The notes under the pieces were generated by a model, which saw only the letters and a program-made list of their open reading frames with translations, searched no databases and was not told the DNA's origin. Positions 1-8,648 of a stretch of DNA of 43,582 bases are shown here, piece by piece. Position numbers and translations under genes: made by a program. Origin of the DNA: a bacterium (lineage in GTDB: Bacteria > Bacillota > Clostridia > Lachnospirales > Lachnospiraceae); assembly GCA_028727105.1 (NCBI GenBank), contig JAQYOU010000019.1:1-43582 (forward strand), in the 5' to 3' direction. How positions within the stretch are numbered: position 1 is the stretch's first letter; each line of letters opens with the position of its first letter.

Positions 1-342
1 GCACTTCCTTTGCACCCATTGTGATATAGAGGCAGTCCTTGTAGCCCAGCTCATAGACGGTTCCGTCCACCTTGATGCTTCCCTTGCCTCCAATGTTAAA
101 GATTCCGATCTCTCTTCTCTGTAAGATATAGTTGGTTCCGAAGTTTGCATAAACCTCAATACCATCATCCAAAGAAACTTCTCTGGTCACCGGCATACAG
201 CCGAAGGTAACCATACGGTCAACGTGTGAATATACCGCTACCACGCGGTCAGGCTGATACAGCCCGGTAATAAGAAATTCATCGCGCAGCTCCTGTGTGG
301 TATAGCGCTTTACGTCCTTCTGGTTTGCAGAGTATCGAATGT
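1..342 (-). CDS. kduI: 5-dehydro-4-deoxy-D-glucuronate isomerase KduI, N-terminal part (continues past the left edge)
   Basis: My translation of the reverse complement gives MDIRYSANQKDVKRYTTQELRDEFLITGLYQPDRVVAVYSHVDRMVTFGCMPVTREVSL...NFGTNYILQRREIGIFNIGGKGSIKVDGTVYELGYKDCLYITMGAKEV, which matches the KduI N-terminus (YSHxDR, RRExGxxNIGG). RBS AGGAGG lies upstream of the ATG. Confidence 0.88.
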
Positions 343-408
343 CCATCGATGTCGCCTCCTGTAAAGTAAAATGTATTTATCAACTAACATGTTACTTAAT
401 GTGGTTTC

Positions 409-437
409 ATCATAGCACCAATTATTGCCTATTGCAA
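409..437 (-). promoter_or_regulatory. Sigma-A type promoter for kduI (TTGCAA-17-TATGAT)
   Basis: On the minus strand TTGCAA and TATGAT are separated by exactly 17 nt, upstream of the kduI ATG. Confidence 0.7.
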
Positions 438-480
438 GACCGAAAAGTAGAAAAAAATGTGCAATATCACCCAATAAAGC

Positions 481-1095
481 TTAGATATCCTCCTTGTAGT
501 CCACATCCGCCAGCTCGCCTGCGGTCTCATACACGTACGCGTCATCTTCATGCCGCAAAAAGACCGGCTTTCCGCCCGTATCACCCTGAAGGGCCAAAAG
601 CTCCGGCTCCAGTCCTGCCTGAAACATGACCGGGTTTTTGAAGCGGCCGTTTTCCGCCATGCAGCCCACCGTCTTTTTGCTTTTTATGACTGCCTGCATA
701 AAATCCTTCAGGCTCTCTGCCTTCACGTAGGGCATGTCAGCCACAAGAAACGTGTCATATGCATCGGGATCCGCTGTTTCGGCTGCAAAAAGCCCGGCAC
801 GGATCGTGTAGGAAAGCCCCTTGGGACTGTCCGGGCTGTCTACCGCATAGACCCGCTGCTGTTTTTTCTCCAGTCCTTTTACATACGAATAGATATCTAA
901 ATGACAAGTGACCACATACAACTCATACGTGGTCACTTCTGCAACAAGCTCCAGCAGGTGGTCCAAAGTATGCCGGTACATGGGCTTGCATTCGCCCTTT
1001 ACGGTAAGCGGGTACAGCAGCTTGTTTTCTCCGAAACGGCTGCCGTCTCCGCCTGCCAGATAAAAGATCCGATTAGTTATTTTTATATTTTCCAC
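481..1095 (-). CDS. MocA/MobA-like nucleotidyltransferase (molybdopterin cofactor cytidylyl/guanylyl transferase family)
   Basis: N-terminal FYLAGGDGSRFGENKLLYPL (LAGGxGxRxGxxK NTP-transferase motif) and FLVADMPYV; overlaps the molybdenum hydroxylase ORF by 23 nt. Confidence 0.78.
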   Translation of the reverse strand: MENIKITNRIFYLAGGDGSRFGENKLLYPLTVKGECKPMYRHTLDHLLELVAEVTTYELYVVTCHLDIYSYVKGLEKKQQRVYAVDSPDSPKGLSYTIRAGLFAAETADPDAYDTFLVADMPYVKAESLKDFMQAVIKSKKTVGCMAENGRFKNPVMFQAGLEPELLALQGDTGGKPVFLRHEDDAYVYETAGELADVDYKEDI

Positions 1096-3394
1096 CCTGC
1101 TCGATCGCCTCCAGAATCTTTTCCGGTGTGAAGGGAAGCTCTGTCAACCAGACACCGGTTGCCTCATAGATCGCATGTGCAATGGCAGGAACCGGCGTGT
1201 CGATCACCAGCTCGCCAATGGATTTTGCTCCAAATGGGCCGCTGGACTCATAGCTGCTCTCAAACTCCACATCCAGTTTTCCGATGTCCATTCGTGACGG
1301 GATCTTATACTCCATCAGGGAATTCTCCGCGATGCTTCCGTCTGTCATGTAAGTGACGTTTTCGTAAAGAGCCATTCCAATGCCCTGAACGATTCCGCCC
1401 TCCAACTGGATACGCGCCAGATTTTCGTTGATGACCGTTCCGCAATCCGCAACGGCAACATAGTTTGCCACCTTCGCCTCTCCGGTTTCAATATCTATGT
1501 CCAGTTCTACCATACCTACCATATACGGCGGCGGAGAAGTGGGTGAAGAATGTGTCACGGTTGCCTGCATTGCCTGTGTGTTTCCACACATGGACTTCGT
1601 AGCAATATCCAACAGACTGACCGCTCTGCTTCCGTCTTCCGATCTGACTGAATCCGAGGTGAACACCACCTGTTCCCTCGAAAGCTCCATCATCTGAGCG
1701 CCCAGCCCGCAGATCTGATCCTGCAGCTCCAGACAGGCACGCTCTACTGCTTTTCCTGTCACATAAGTCGTTGACGATGCATAGGATCCGGAATCATAGG
1801 GCGAGAAGTCTGTGTCTGCGCTGTATACGGTCACATCACTGATCTCACATTCCATCACCTCTGCCACCATCTGTGCAAGGATCGTGTCACAACCGGTTCC
1901 CATGTCTGCTGCACCGATGACAAGCGCATATCCGCCATCCTCGGTCAGGCGTACCGTTGCACTTCCCACGTCCACGTTTGAGATACCGGAGCCCTGCATG
2001 GCGATTGCCATTCCTTTGGCACGCACGGTATGATCATCCAGCATCCTGCAGAGACTACTGTCATCCCAGCCGATCTTCTCCTTTGCACGGACCAGGCACC
2101 TGTCCAGTGCACAGCTGGTCGCCAGTTCTCCATAGTAGGAACGGATCACATTGCCTTCTCTTGTCATATTGATCTCACGGATCGCAATGGGGCTGATCCC
2201 CACCCTGTCCGCGATCTCATTCACCGCAGATTCCACTGCAAAAATACCCTGGGGCGCACCATAACCGCGAAAGGCTCCGGCCGCCTGCAGATTCGTGTAT
2301 ACCACGTCATAGTTGAAACGATACGCCTGCAGCTGATTAGCATACAGAGAAATGGATTTATGTCCGGAGAGGCCGACTGTGGTGGGGCCGTGCTCACTGT
2401 AGGCACCGCTGTTGGAAAGGGTGTACATATCCATGGCACGGATGTGTCCCTCCGCATCTGCGCCCACTTTCACGCGCACCTCCATCTCATGTCTGGGTGA
2501 AGCTGCGATCTGGCACTCTTCTCTTGTATAGACCAGCTTGGACGGACGCTTTGTCATCCAGGTCACAAAGGCCGGATAGATCTCTGCCACGACACTCTGC
2601 TTTGCTCCAAATCCGCCGCCAATACGGGGTTTTGTCACACGAATCTTTGATTTCGGTATTCCAAGGGCGTTGGAAACGATCCGGCGCACATGGAAAATGA
2701 TCTGGGTAGAGCTGATCACGTGCAGCCTGCCGTAGGTATCGATCTCGCAGTAGGTGCGGAAGGTCTCCATCATTGCCTGATTGTTCGCCTTGCAATGAAC
2801 GGTCTTTTCAACCACATGGGCACATTGTGCGAACACTGCATCCGGATCGCCCCAGGAATCCTCCTCATGCGCCACCAGATTGCGCCGGTTATCTGCTCCC
2901 ACCGGGCAGAGGGAACGCCAGTTGTCCTCCGGATGCACAAGAAGCTCGTTATCCTTTGCCGTGTGAAAATCCAGCACAGCCGGGAGCACCTCGTAGCTTA
3001 CCTTTACACGCGCCAGCATCAGATCTGCTGCTTCCCCGGTCTCCGCAGCAATGATCGCTACCGGATCACCCACAAAACGTACCCGCTGATCTAATAATAA
3101 TCTGTCATAAGCGCTTGGCTCCGGATACGTCTGTCCGGCCGTCGTGAACCGCTCCTGGCATACATCTTTATACGTATAAACAGCCACCGCACCCGGCACT
3201 GCCATTGCCTTTTCCGTTTCAATTTCCTTGATGAGTGCATGTGCATGCGGACTGCGGAGAAGCTTTACCACCAGACAGTCCTGGGGAGTCACATCATCCG
3301 TGTACACCGGCTGTCCGGTCAAAAGCTGCATCGCATCCAGCTTTCGGATGGGCTTTGTCACCACCCGGTATTCCTTCTGACTGAGCTTACTCAT
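1073..3394 (-). CDS. Molybdopterin-binding large subunit of a xanthine dehydrogenase/aldehyde oxidase family enzyme
   Basis: 773 aa; RVRFVGDPVAIIAAET, RIGGGFGAKQ, AGAFRGYGAPQGIFAVE, GIGMALYE and GAKSIGEL are typical of the family. Confidence 0.9.
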   Translation of the reverse strand: MSKLSQKEYRVVTKPIRKLDAMQLLTGQPVYTDDVTPQDCLVVKLLRSPHAHALIKEIETEKAMAVPGAVAVYTYKDVCQERFTTAGQTYPEPSAYDRLLLDQRVRFVGDPVAIIAAETGEAADLMLARVKVSYEVLPAVLDFHTAKDNELLVHPEDNWRSLCPVGADNRRNLVAHEEDSWGDPDAVFAQCAHVVEKTVHCKANNQAMMETFRTYCEIDTYGRLHVISSTQIIFHVRRIVSNALGIPKSKIRVTKPRIGGGFGAKQSVVAEIYPAFVTWMTKRPSKLVYTREECQIAASPRHEMEVRVKVGADAEGHIRAMDMYTLSNSGAYSEHGPTTVGLSGHKSISLYANQLQAYRFNYDVVYTNLQAAGAFRGYGAPQGIFAVESAVNEIADRVGISPIAIREINMTREGNVIRSYYGELATSCALDRCLVRAKEKIGWDDSSLCRMLDDHTVRAKGMAIAMQGSGISNVDVGSATVRLTEDGGYALVIGAADMGTGCDTILAQMVAEVMECEISDVTVYSADTDFSPYDSGSYASSTTYVTGKAVERACLELQDQICGLGAQMMELSREQVVFTSDSVRSEDGSRAVSLLDIATKSMCGNTQAMQATVTHSSPTSPPPYMVGMVELDIDIETGEAKVANYVAVADCGTVINENLARIQLEGGIVQGIGMALYENVTYMTDGSIAENSLMEYKIPSRMDIGKLDVEFESSYESSGPFGAKSIGELVIDTPVPAIAHAIYEATGVWLTELPFTPEKILEAIEQGGKYKNN

Positions 3395-3857
3395 GACACG
3401 CTTCCCCCTTTTTATAGTTTAGATAGGAACGGATCCCTCTCAGCTGGCCCTCGTAGCCGGAGCATCGGCACAGATTGCCTGCCAGATATTCCTTGATCTC
3501 ATCGTCGGTTGCATCGGGGTTTTCCCGATAGAGGGCGATCGCATTCATCATCAGTCCCGGATTGCAGAAGCCGCATTGCTCTGCACCCTCGTCTGCAATG
3601 TAGGCACCGTATGCCTCTGCCTCCTCACGAAGCCCCTCCAGCGTCACCACGTCATGCCCCTCCACACGGGCTGCCAGTGTACTGCAGCTGAGCACCGGTT
3701 TCCCGTCCACAAACACCGTGCAAAGGCCACAGTTTCCGGTCTCACAGCCACGCTTGACACTATAGCATTTCATACTGCGCAAAAGGTCCAAAAGAAGCGT
3801 ATCCGCAGAGATCGGGACGGTTCTTTCCACTCCATTCAAAGTAAATCTTACATCCAT
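3387..3857 (-). CDS. 2Fe-2S subunit of molybdenum hydroxylase
   Basis: Start trimmed to MDVRFTLNGVERTV. Cys motifs CETGNCGLCTVFVDG and CGFCNPGLMM...NLCRCSGYEG. Confidence 0.9.
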   Translation of the reverse strand: MDVRFTLNGVERTVPISADTLLLDLLRSMKCYSVKRGCETGNCGLCTVFVDGKPVLSCSTLAARVEGHDVVTLEGLREEAEAYGAYIADEGAEQCGFCNPGLMMNAIALYRENPDATDDEIKEYLAGNLCRCSGYEGQLRGIRSYLNYKKGEACHE

Positions 3858-3858
3858 C

Positions 3859-4680
3859 TTATCTCTGCCCTCCCTTTTCCTGTGCTGCCAGATCGAGCAC
3901 ATTTCTCTTTGTCAGCACCGCGATCATTTTCCTGCGGTAATCCGCGCTGGCGCGCACATTCGAACCGGTAGCAACCTGTTCGGACACCCATTTTCCAAAA
4001 ACGGCTGCCGTCTCCGGGGTGATGCCTTCCTTCAGGATACCCGTCAGATCTGCCGTGTAAGCAGCGCGCATCGGCCGGGCTCCTACGCTGACCCGGTAAA
4101 CACCGTCCACCTTCGCCGCGCAGCAGGTCAGCACTGGGAAATCCGTCTCAGAATTACGTACACTGCGATAGGCAGCAGCCTCCACGTGCTTCGGCAAAAT
4201 GACCGCCTCCAAAATATCGTTTTTTAGTTCCTTATCCAACGGCGCAGAGGACGCATATACAGACAGCGGCAGTTCTCCTGCTTGGTAGAACTTTACCTTC
4301 GCATCCAGCGCCAGAAACAGTGTCAGCACATCAGAAAATCCAAAGCGTCCGAAAATGCTTCCCCCGACCGTCGCCACATTACGGAACTGTACGCCAACAA
4401 TGTGGCGGAGACTTTCATGTAACGCTTCCCCTAAATATGCCCGCAGCCCTTCGTGCTGTTCCAGATCCCGCAGGGGCACCATCGCACCGATCGTAAACGC
4501 ATCTGCGGTCTCTGAAATGTGATCCAGTCCAAGATCAGAGAGATCGATCACGCCTCCGATCGTGCGGCGCTGCAGCTTCAGCCACAGCATGCCGCCCACT
4601 ACAACATTACTCTTTTTCTGATTCAATTCATATGCCTCTTCCAGGCTCTTTACCCGATAATACTGTTTAAACTTCAGCAT
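3859..4680 (-). CDS. FAD-binding subunit of molybdenum hydroxylase
   Basis: MLKFKQYYRVKSLEEAYEL...ATVGGSIFGRFGFSDVLTLFLALDAKV. RBS GGAGAA precedes ATG 4680; an alternative GTG start near 4725 has its own GGAGG. Confidence 0.85.
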   Translation of the reverse strand: MLKFKQYYRVKSLEEAYELNQKKSNVVVGGMLWLKLQRRTIGGVIDLSDLGLDHISETADAFTIGAMVPLRDLEQHEGLRAYLGEALHESLRHIVGVQFRNVATVGGSIFGRFGFSDVLTLFLALDAKVKFYQAGELPLSVYASSAPLDKELKNDILEAVILPKHVEAAAYRSVRNSETDFPVLTCCAAKVDGVYRVSVGARPMRAAYTADLTGILKEGITPETAAVFGKWVSEQVATGSNVRASADYRRKMIAVLTKRNVLDLAAQEKGGQR

Positions 4681-4870
4681 GGAATTCTCCTTATCCGGAA
4701 TCTTTTGTATTTTCTCTGCATCCACCGATCCTCCGAAAAACAATTTCAGCAGAAAAAAATCCCCATAAATATGCTTTATCATAGCATACTTACGGGAATT
4801 TTTAAAGGAGTAAACGGTACATGATCTTCCTTTATCGTCAAATGGTCGCGTGTAAAACCGTCCTCTTCGA

Positions 4871-6064
4871 TCATACATTTTCATGCAAAATATGATCCAG
4901 GATCCGGTGTGCAACCTGAAGCTTTGACATGATCGGCAGTTCTGTCATTCCATCCGGGCGTATCAGGGTCACTACGTTTGTCTCCGTACCAAATCCCGCA
5001 CCCTCCGTGCGAAGATTGTTTGCCGCGATCATATCCAGATTCTTTTTCCTGAGCTTCTGCGCTGAATTTTCCAGCAGATTCTCTGTCTCCATGGAAAAAC
5101 CGCAGATAAACTGGTCTGTACGCTTACGCACACCGAGTGTTCCAAGAATATCCGTTGTTCTGGCAAGCTCCAGCATGTTGTCGCCTGCTTTTTTCTTGAT
5201 CTTATGATCCACAAACTCTTTTGGTCTGTAATCCGCCACAGCTGCTGCCATGATAAGGATATCCGTCTCATCAAACCGGCTCTCCACTGCTTCGAACATA
5301 TCCTGCGCGCTGACAACAGGCACAACCTCCACGGATAAAGGCGGTTCCAGATTTGTCGGCGCACTGACCAGGGTCACCTGCGCCCCACGAAGCATGGCTG
5401 CCTTCGCCAGCGCATAGCCCATCTTTCCGGTAGAATGGTTGGTCAGATAACGTACCGGATCCAGCGCCTCCTGCGTCGCACCGGCAGTGACAAGCACTTT
5501 TTTCCCGGCAAGATCCTTTTCGCAGGCGATCTCAGCCTCAATATATGCAAATAATGTCTCCGGCTCCGGCATTTTTCCGGCTCCGGTATCGCCACAGGCA
5601 AGATATCCGTTTGCAGGTGCGATGACCTTCATGCCATAATTCTGCAGGATACGGATATTGTCCTGCACGATGGGATTTTCAAACATGTTTGTGTTCATGG
5701 CAGGCGATACGAGGATCGGCGCCTTGCAGGCCAAAAGTGTGGTGGTCAGCATGTCATCCGCGATCCCGTGGGCCATCTTTCCGATCACATTTGCACTTGC
5801 CGGTGCAACCAGCGCGATGTCCGCCCGTTTTGCAAGCGACACATGCTCCACCTGAAACTCAAAGTTCCGGTCAAAGGTATCCACCAGACACTTATTTCCG
5901 GTCAGTGTCTCAAAGGTGATCGGGTTGATAAAATTCGTTGCATTCTTTGTCATGATCACATGGACATCCGCATGCTGCTTGACAAGCATACTGGCAAGGC
6001 TTGCGATCTTGTATGCCGCGATACTTCCGGTCACACCCAAAAGAACAGTCTTATCCTTTAACAT
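4871..6064 (-). CDS. coaBC: Bifunctional phosphopantothenoylcysteine decarboxylase / phosphopantothenate-cysteine ligase
   Basis: KTVLLGVTGSIAAYKIASL, VAPASANVIGKMAHGIADDMLTTTLLA, SPAMNTNMFENP, LVTAGATQEALDPVRYLTNHSTGKMGYALAKAA. Confidence 0.95.
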   Translation of the reverse strand: MLKDKTVLLGVTGSIAAYKIASLASMLVKQHADVHVIMTKNATNFINPITFETLTGNKCLVDTFDRNFEFQVEHVSLAKRADIALVAPASANVIGKMAHGIADDMLTTTLLACKAPILVSPAMNTNMFENPIVQDNIRILQNYGMKVIAPANGYLACGDTGAGKMPEPETLFAYIEAEIACEKDLAGKKVLVTAGATQEALDPVRYLTNHSTGKMGYALAKAAMLRGAQVTLVSAPTNLEPPLSVEVVPVVSAQDMFEAVESRFDETDILIMAAAVADYRPKEFVDHKIKKKAGDNMLELARTTDILGTLGVRKRTDQFICGFSMETENLLENSAQKLRKKNLDMIAANNLRTEGAGFGTETNVVTLIRPDGMTELPIMSKLQVAHRILDHILHENV

Positions 6065-6463
6065 TTACGCCTCCTGCATGTCTTCCAGTCTGCCATGTTT
6101 CTCATAGCTTGTGATGCGCTCCACATGGTTGTTTTCATCCACAAAGACCACCGAGGGCTTGTGCGCTTTTGCCTCCTCCGGTGTCATCGTTGCATACGCC
6201 ATGATGATGATCTTATCGCCTGTTGACACGCAGCGCGCAGCTGCTCCGTTCAGACAGATCATTCCGCTACCGCGTTCACCGGCAATGGTGTAGGTCTCAA
6301 AGCGGCTGCCGTTGTTTACGTCAACGATCTGAACTTTTTCATATTCCAATATGCCGGATGCTTCCAGCAGCGCCTCATCCACCGTGATGCTACCCACATA
6401 GTCCAGCTCCGCCTGGATGACGGTTGCACGATGGATCTTTCCTTTCAGAAGTTCGATGTTCAT
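6065..6463 (-). CDS. panD: Aspartate 1-decarboxylase
   Basis: [39 protein letters not shown] retains the Gly-Ser self-cleavage site; also [19 protein letters not shown]. Confidence 0.95.
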   Translation of the reverse strand: MNIELLKGKIHRATVIQAELDYVGSITVDEALLEASGILEYEKVQIVDVNNGSRFETYTIAGERGSGMICLNGAAARCVSTGDKIIIMAYATMTPEEAKAHKPSVVFVDENNHVERITSYEKHGRLEDMQEA

Positions 6464-6500
6464 ATTTTTGTCTCCATTTCTCTTCCACTACAACATCGCA

Positions 6501-6662
6501 GGACAACCCTATGGATCCATGCTTTCTCGACTTCCGTTGCACGAACCATTCCACTGAGCCTTGTAAAACACACACCGTGTTCAGCAATGGCTTCCACGGT
6601 GTCAAGTCTCAGTTCCATCGTGCAAAAGTCATTCGAGAAAGCATGAATCCTCTTGGTTGTCC
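6501..6662. repeat. Long imperfect inverted repeat (~162 nt hairpin) between panC and panD
   Basis: Left arm ggacaaccctatggatccatgctttctcga (6501-6530) pairs with tcgagaaagcatgaatcctcttggttgtcc (6633-6662). Inner arms ttgcacga...actgag..cttg / caagtctcagttcca tcgtgcaa and caccgtg/cacggtg continue the stem. Confidence 0.85.
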
Positions 6663-6676
6663 AGCCCATATGCTCG

Positions 6677-6836
6677 TTATATCATGTGCAAAAACAGCAC
6701 ATGATCAACATTCGTCGTTCGTCAATCATGCAAGCATGTTGACTCTCTTGCACTCATTATATCGTGACAAAACCAGTCACGATCAACATTCGTCACTCGT
6801 CAATCATGCAAGCATGTTGACTCGTTTGCACTCATG
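6677..6836. repeat. Two tandem ~78-80 bp repeats, each with two small palindromes
   Basis: Unit 1 ttatatcatgtgcaaaaacagcacatgatcaacattcgtcgttcgtcaatcatgcaagcatgttgactctcttgcactca; unit 2 ttatatcgtgacaaaaccagtcacgatcaacattcgtcactcgtcaatcatgcaagcatgttgactcgtttgcactca. Confidence 0.92.
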
Positions 6837-7674
6837 ATATCATAAAATTATCAATTAGACGGGTCTTGCCAATATATACTGCAAGTGCAACTAACATCGG
6901 CTCTTTCACGGATTCGATCTGCTGCATGGTGAGACCGTCTACGGCTTTGACGTAGTCGATGCGTGCCAGCGGCTCTTTTTCGATCAATGCGCTCATCTCG
7001 GATACGATCTTTTTCGCATTTGTTTCTCCTGCGGCTACCAGTTCCTGTCCAAGTTTTACCGCCTTTGACAGCACCAGTGCCGCCTGTCGCTCCTCTGCAG
7101 AGAGGTAGGTGTTGCGGGAGCTCTTTGCCAGGCCGTCCTCCTCACGCACGATGGGACATCCGATGATCTCCAGATCCATGTTCAGATCCTGTACCATCCG
7201 CTTGATGATCGCCAGCTGCTGTGCATCCTTTTGTCCAAAATATGCCCGGTCGGGCTGCACGATGTTGAACAGCTTATTGACAACCGTACACACGCCGCGG
7301 AAGTGTACCGGGCGTGATAATCCGCATAATTCCTCGGTCAACACAGACATATCCACATAAGAACAGAAGCCGTCTGTGTACATTTCTTCCGGTTCGGGGT
7401 GGAAGATCAGGTCTGCACCCAGAGACTCGCAGTATGCGCTGTCCTTGTCCAGGTCTCTGGGATAGCTCTCTAAATCCTCGCCCGGTCCAAACTGCATCGG
7501 GTTGACAAAAATACTGACAACGACCTTGTCATTCTCTGCGCGTGCACGGCTGATCAGGCTGCCGTGTCCCTCATGTAAATAGCCCATGGTCGGAACAAAT
7601 CCAACGCTTAAGCCCTCTTTTTTCCATGCTTTTACATTTGCTCTAACTTCATTTATTGTAGTTGCGATCTGCAT
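6832..7674 (-). CDS. panC: Pantothenate synthetase (pantoate-beta-alanine ligase)
   Basis: VGFVPTMGYLHEGHGSLISRARAENDKVVVSIFVNPMQFGPGEDLESYPRDLDKD and YFGQKDAQQLAIIKRMV. Confidence 0.96.
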   Translation of the reverse strand: MQIATTINEVRANVKAWKKEGLSVGFVPTMGYLHEGHGSLISRARAENDKVVVSIFVNPMQFGPGEDLESYPRDLDKDSAYCESLGADLIFHPEPEEMYTDGFCSYVDMSVLTEELCGLSRPVHFRGVCTVVNKLFNIVQPDRAYFGQKDAQQLAIIKRMVQDLNMDLEIIGCPIVREEDGLAKSSRNTYLSAEERQAALVLSKAVKLGQELVAAGETNAKKIVSEMSALIEKEPLARIDYVKAVDGLTMQQIESVKEPMLVALAVYIGKTRLIDNFMIS

Positions 7675-7686
7675 TGTTTTTCTCCT

Positions 7687-8514
7687 TTAATATAGTTTCT
7701 CCAGCACATCATCCGCGATGCCGTAGGTCTGCGCTTCCGTCGGGAATGTGCCGGCCTTTACCTCTGCGGTGTAATCCGCAAACGCGCCCTTCATGATCTC
7801 GCCAACCTCTGCGAAATGCTTCACAAACTTCGGCACATAGTCGGAAAACATGCCCAGCATATCCTGATAGACCAGAACCTGGCCGTCGCAGCCTGCCCCG
7901 GCACCGATACCGATCGTTGGGATAGAAACGCTCTCTGTGATCTTTGCCGCGATCGCCGCAGGCACACATTCCAAAACGACCATAGATGCACCGGCTTCCT
8001 CCACACGTTTTGCATCATCGATGAGCTTTTGCGCTGCCTCCACAGTTTTTCCCTGTACCTTAAATCCGCCAAATGCGTTCACAGACTGCGGTGTCAGTCC
8101 CAAATGGGCGCACACAGGAATAGACGCATCCACGATCGCCCGGATCTGCTGGCAAACGGTGGCTCCGCCCTCTAATTTTACGCCATTGGCACGGCCCTCT
8201 TTCATTAATCTTCCTGCATTGGTAACTGCATCATAAATCGATGCCTGATAAGACATAAACGGCATGTCTGCAAGAATAAAGGCATTCTTCGCGCCTCTTG
8301 CCACAGCCGCGGTGTGATGGATCATTTCGTCCATAGTGACAGACAGGGTATCCTCATAGCCGAGCATCACCTGTCCAAGTGAATCTCCGATCAACAGTAC
8401 GTTGATCCCCGCCTCGTCCATCAGCTTTGCCATGGAATAGTCGTAACAGGTCAGCATCGTGATCTTGTCTTGGCTTTCCTTCTGCTTACGAAGCGTCAAA
8501 ACGGTGTTCTTCAT
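7687..8514 (-). CDS. panB: 3-methyl-2-oxobutanoate hydroxymethyltransferase
   Basis: [52 protein letters not shown]. Start trimmed to [11 protein letters not shown], preceded by GGAGG. Confidence 0.95.
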   Translation of the reverse strand: MKNTVLTLRKQKESQDKITMLTCYDYSMAKLMDEAGINVLLIGDSLGQVMLGYEDTLSVTMDEMIHHTAAVARGAKNAFILADMPFMSYQASIYDAVTNAGRLMKEGRANGVKLEGGATVCQQIRAIVDASIPVCAHLGLTPQSVNAFGGFKVQGKTVEAAQKLIDDAKRVEEAGASMVVLECVPAAIAAKITESVSIPTIGIGAGAGCDGQVLVYQDMLGMFSDYVPKFVKHFAEVGEIMKGAFADYTAEVKAGTFPTEAQTYGIADDVLEKLY

Positions 8515-8528
8515 TATGAAATTCCTCC

Positions 8529-8590
8529 AAAAAAGTGGTACAGTCCCGATGAACGGGTACCGTCCATCGGTCACTATACCACCATTTTTT
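8529..8590 (-). promoter_or_regulatory. Long hairpin/operator directly upstream of the panB RBS, overlapping a candidate promoter
   Basis: Minus strand AAAAAATGGTGGTATAGTGACCGATGGACGGTACCCGTTCATCGGGACTGTACCACTTTTTT. Candidate TTTACA-17-TATAGT promoter spans 8573-8601. Confidence 0.65.
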
Positions 8591-8648
8591 GGAATTGTAA
8601 ATATCATTCAGGCAACTGAAACACCATTTTGCCCAAATGCTTCTTTTC

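Noticed and set aside
2030-2500. Long antisense ORFs within the molybdenum hydroxylase gene (also 550-900, 2690-3094)
   Set aside because: Opposite a well-supported coding gene, low-complexity His/Arg/Cys-rich translations, no RBS or family motifs.
6677-6836. Possible CRISPR array
   Set aside because: Only two ~78-nt units with no unique spacers and no cas genes.
6424-6837. Plus-strand 137-aa ORF between panC and panD
   Set aside because: It is a translation of the hairpin and tandem repeats (HDQHSSFVNHASMLT.. twice); it is antisense to the operon and starts inside panD.
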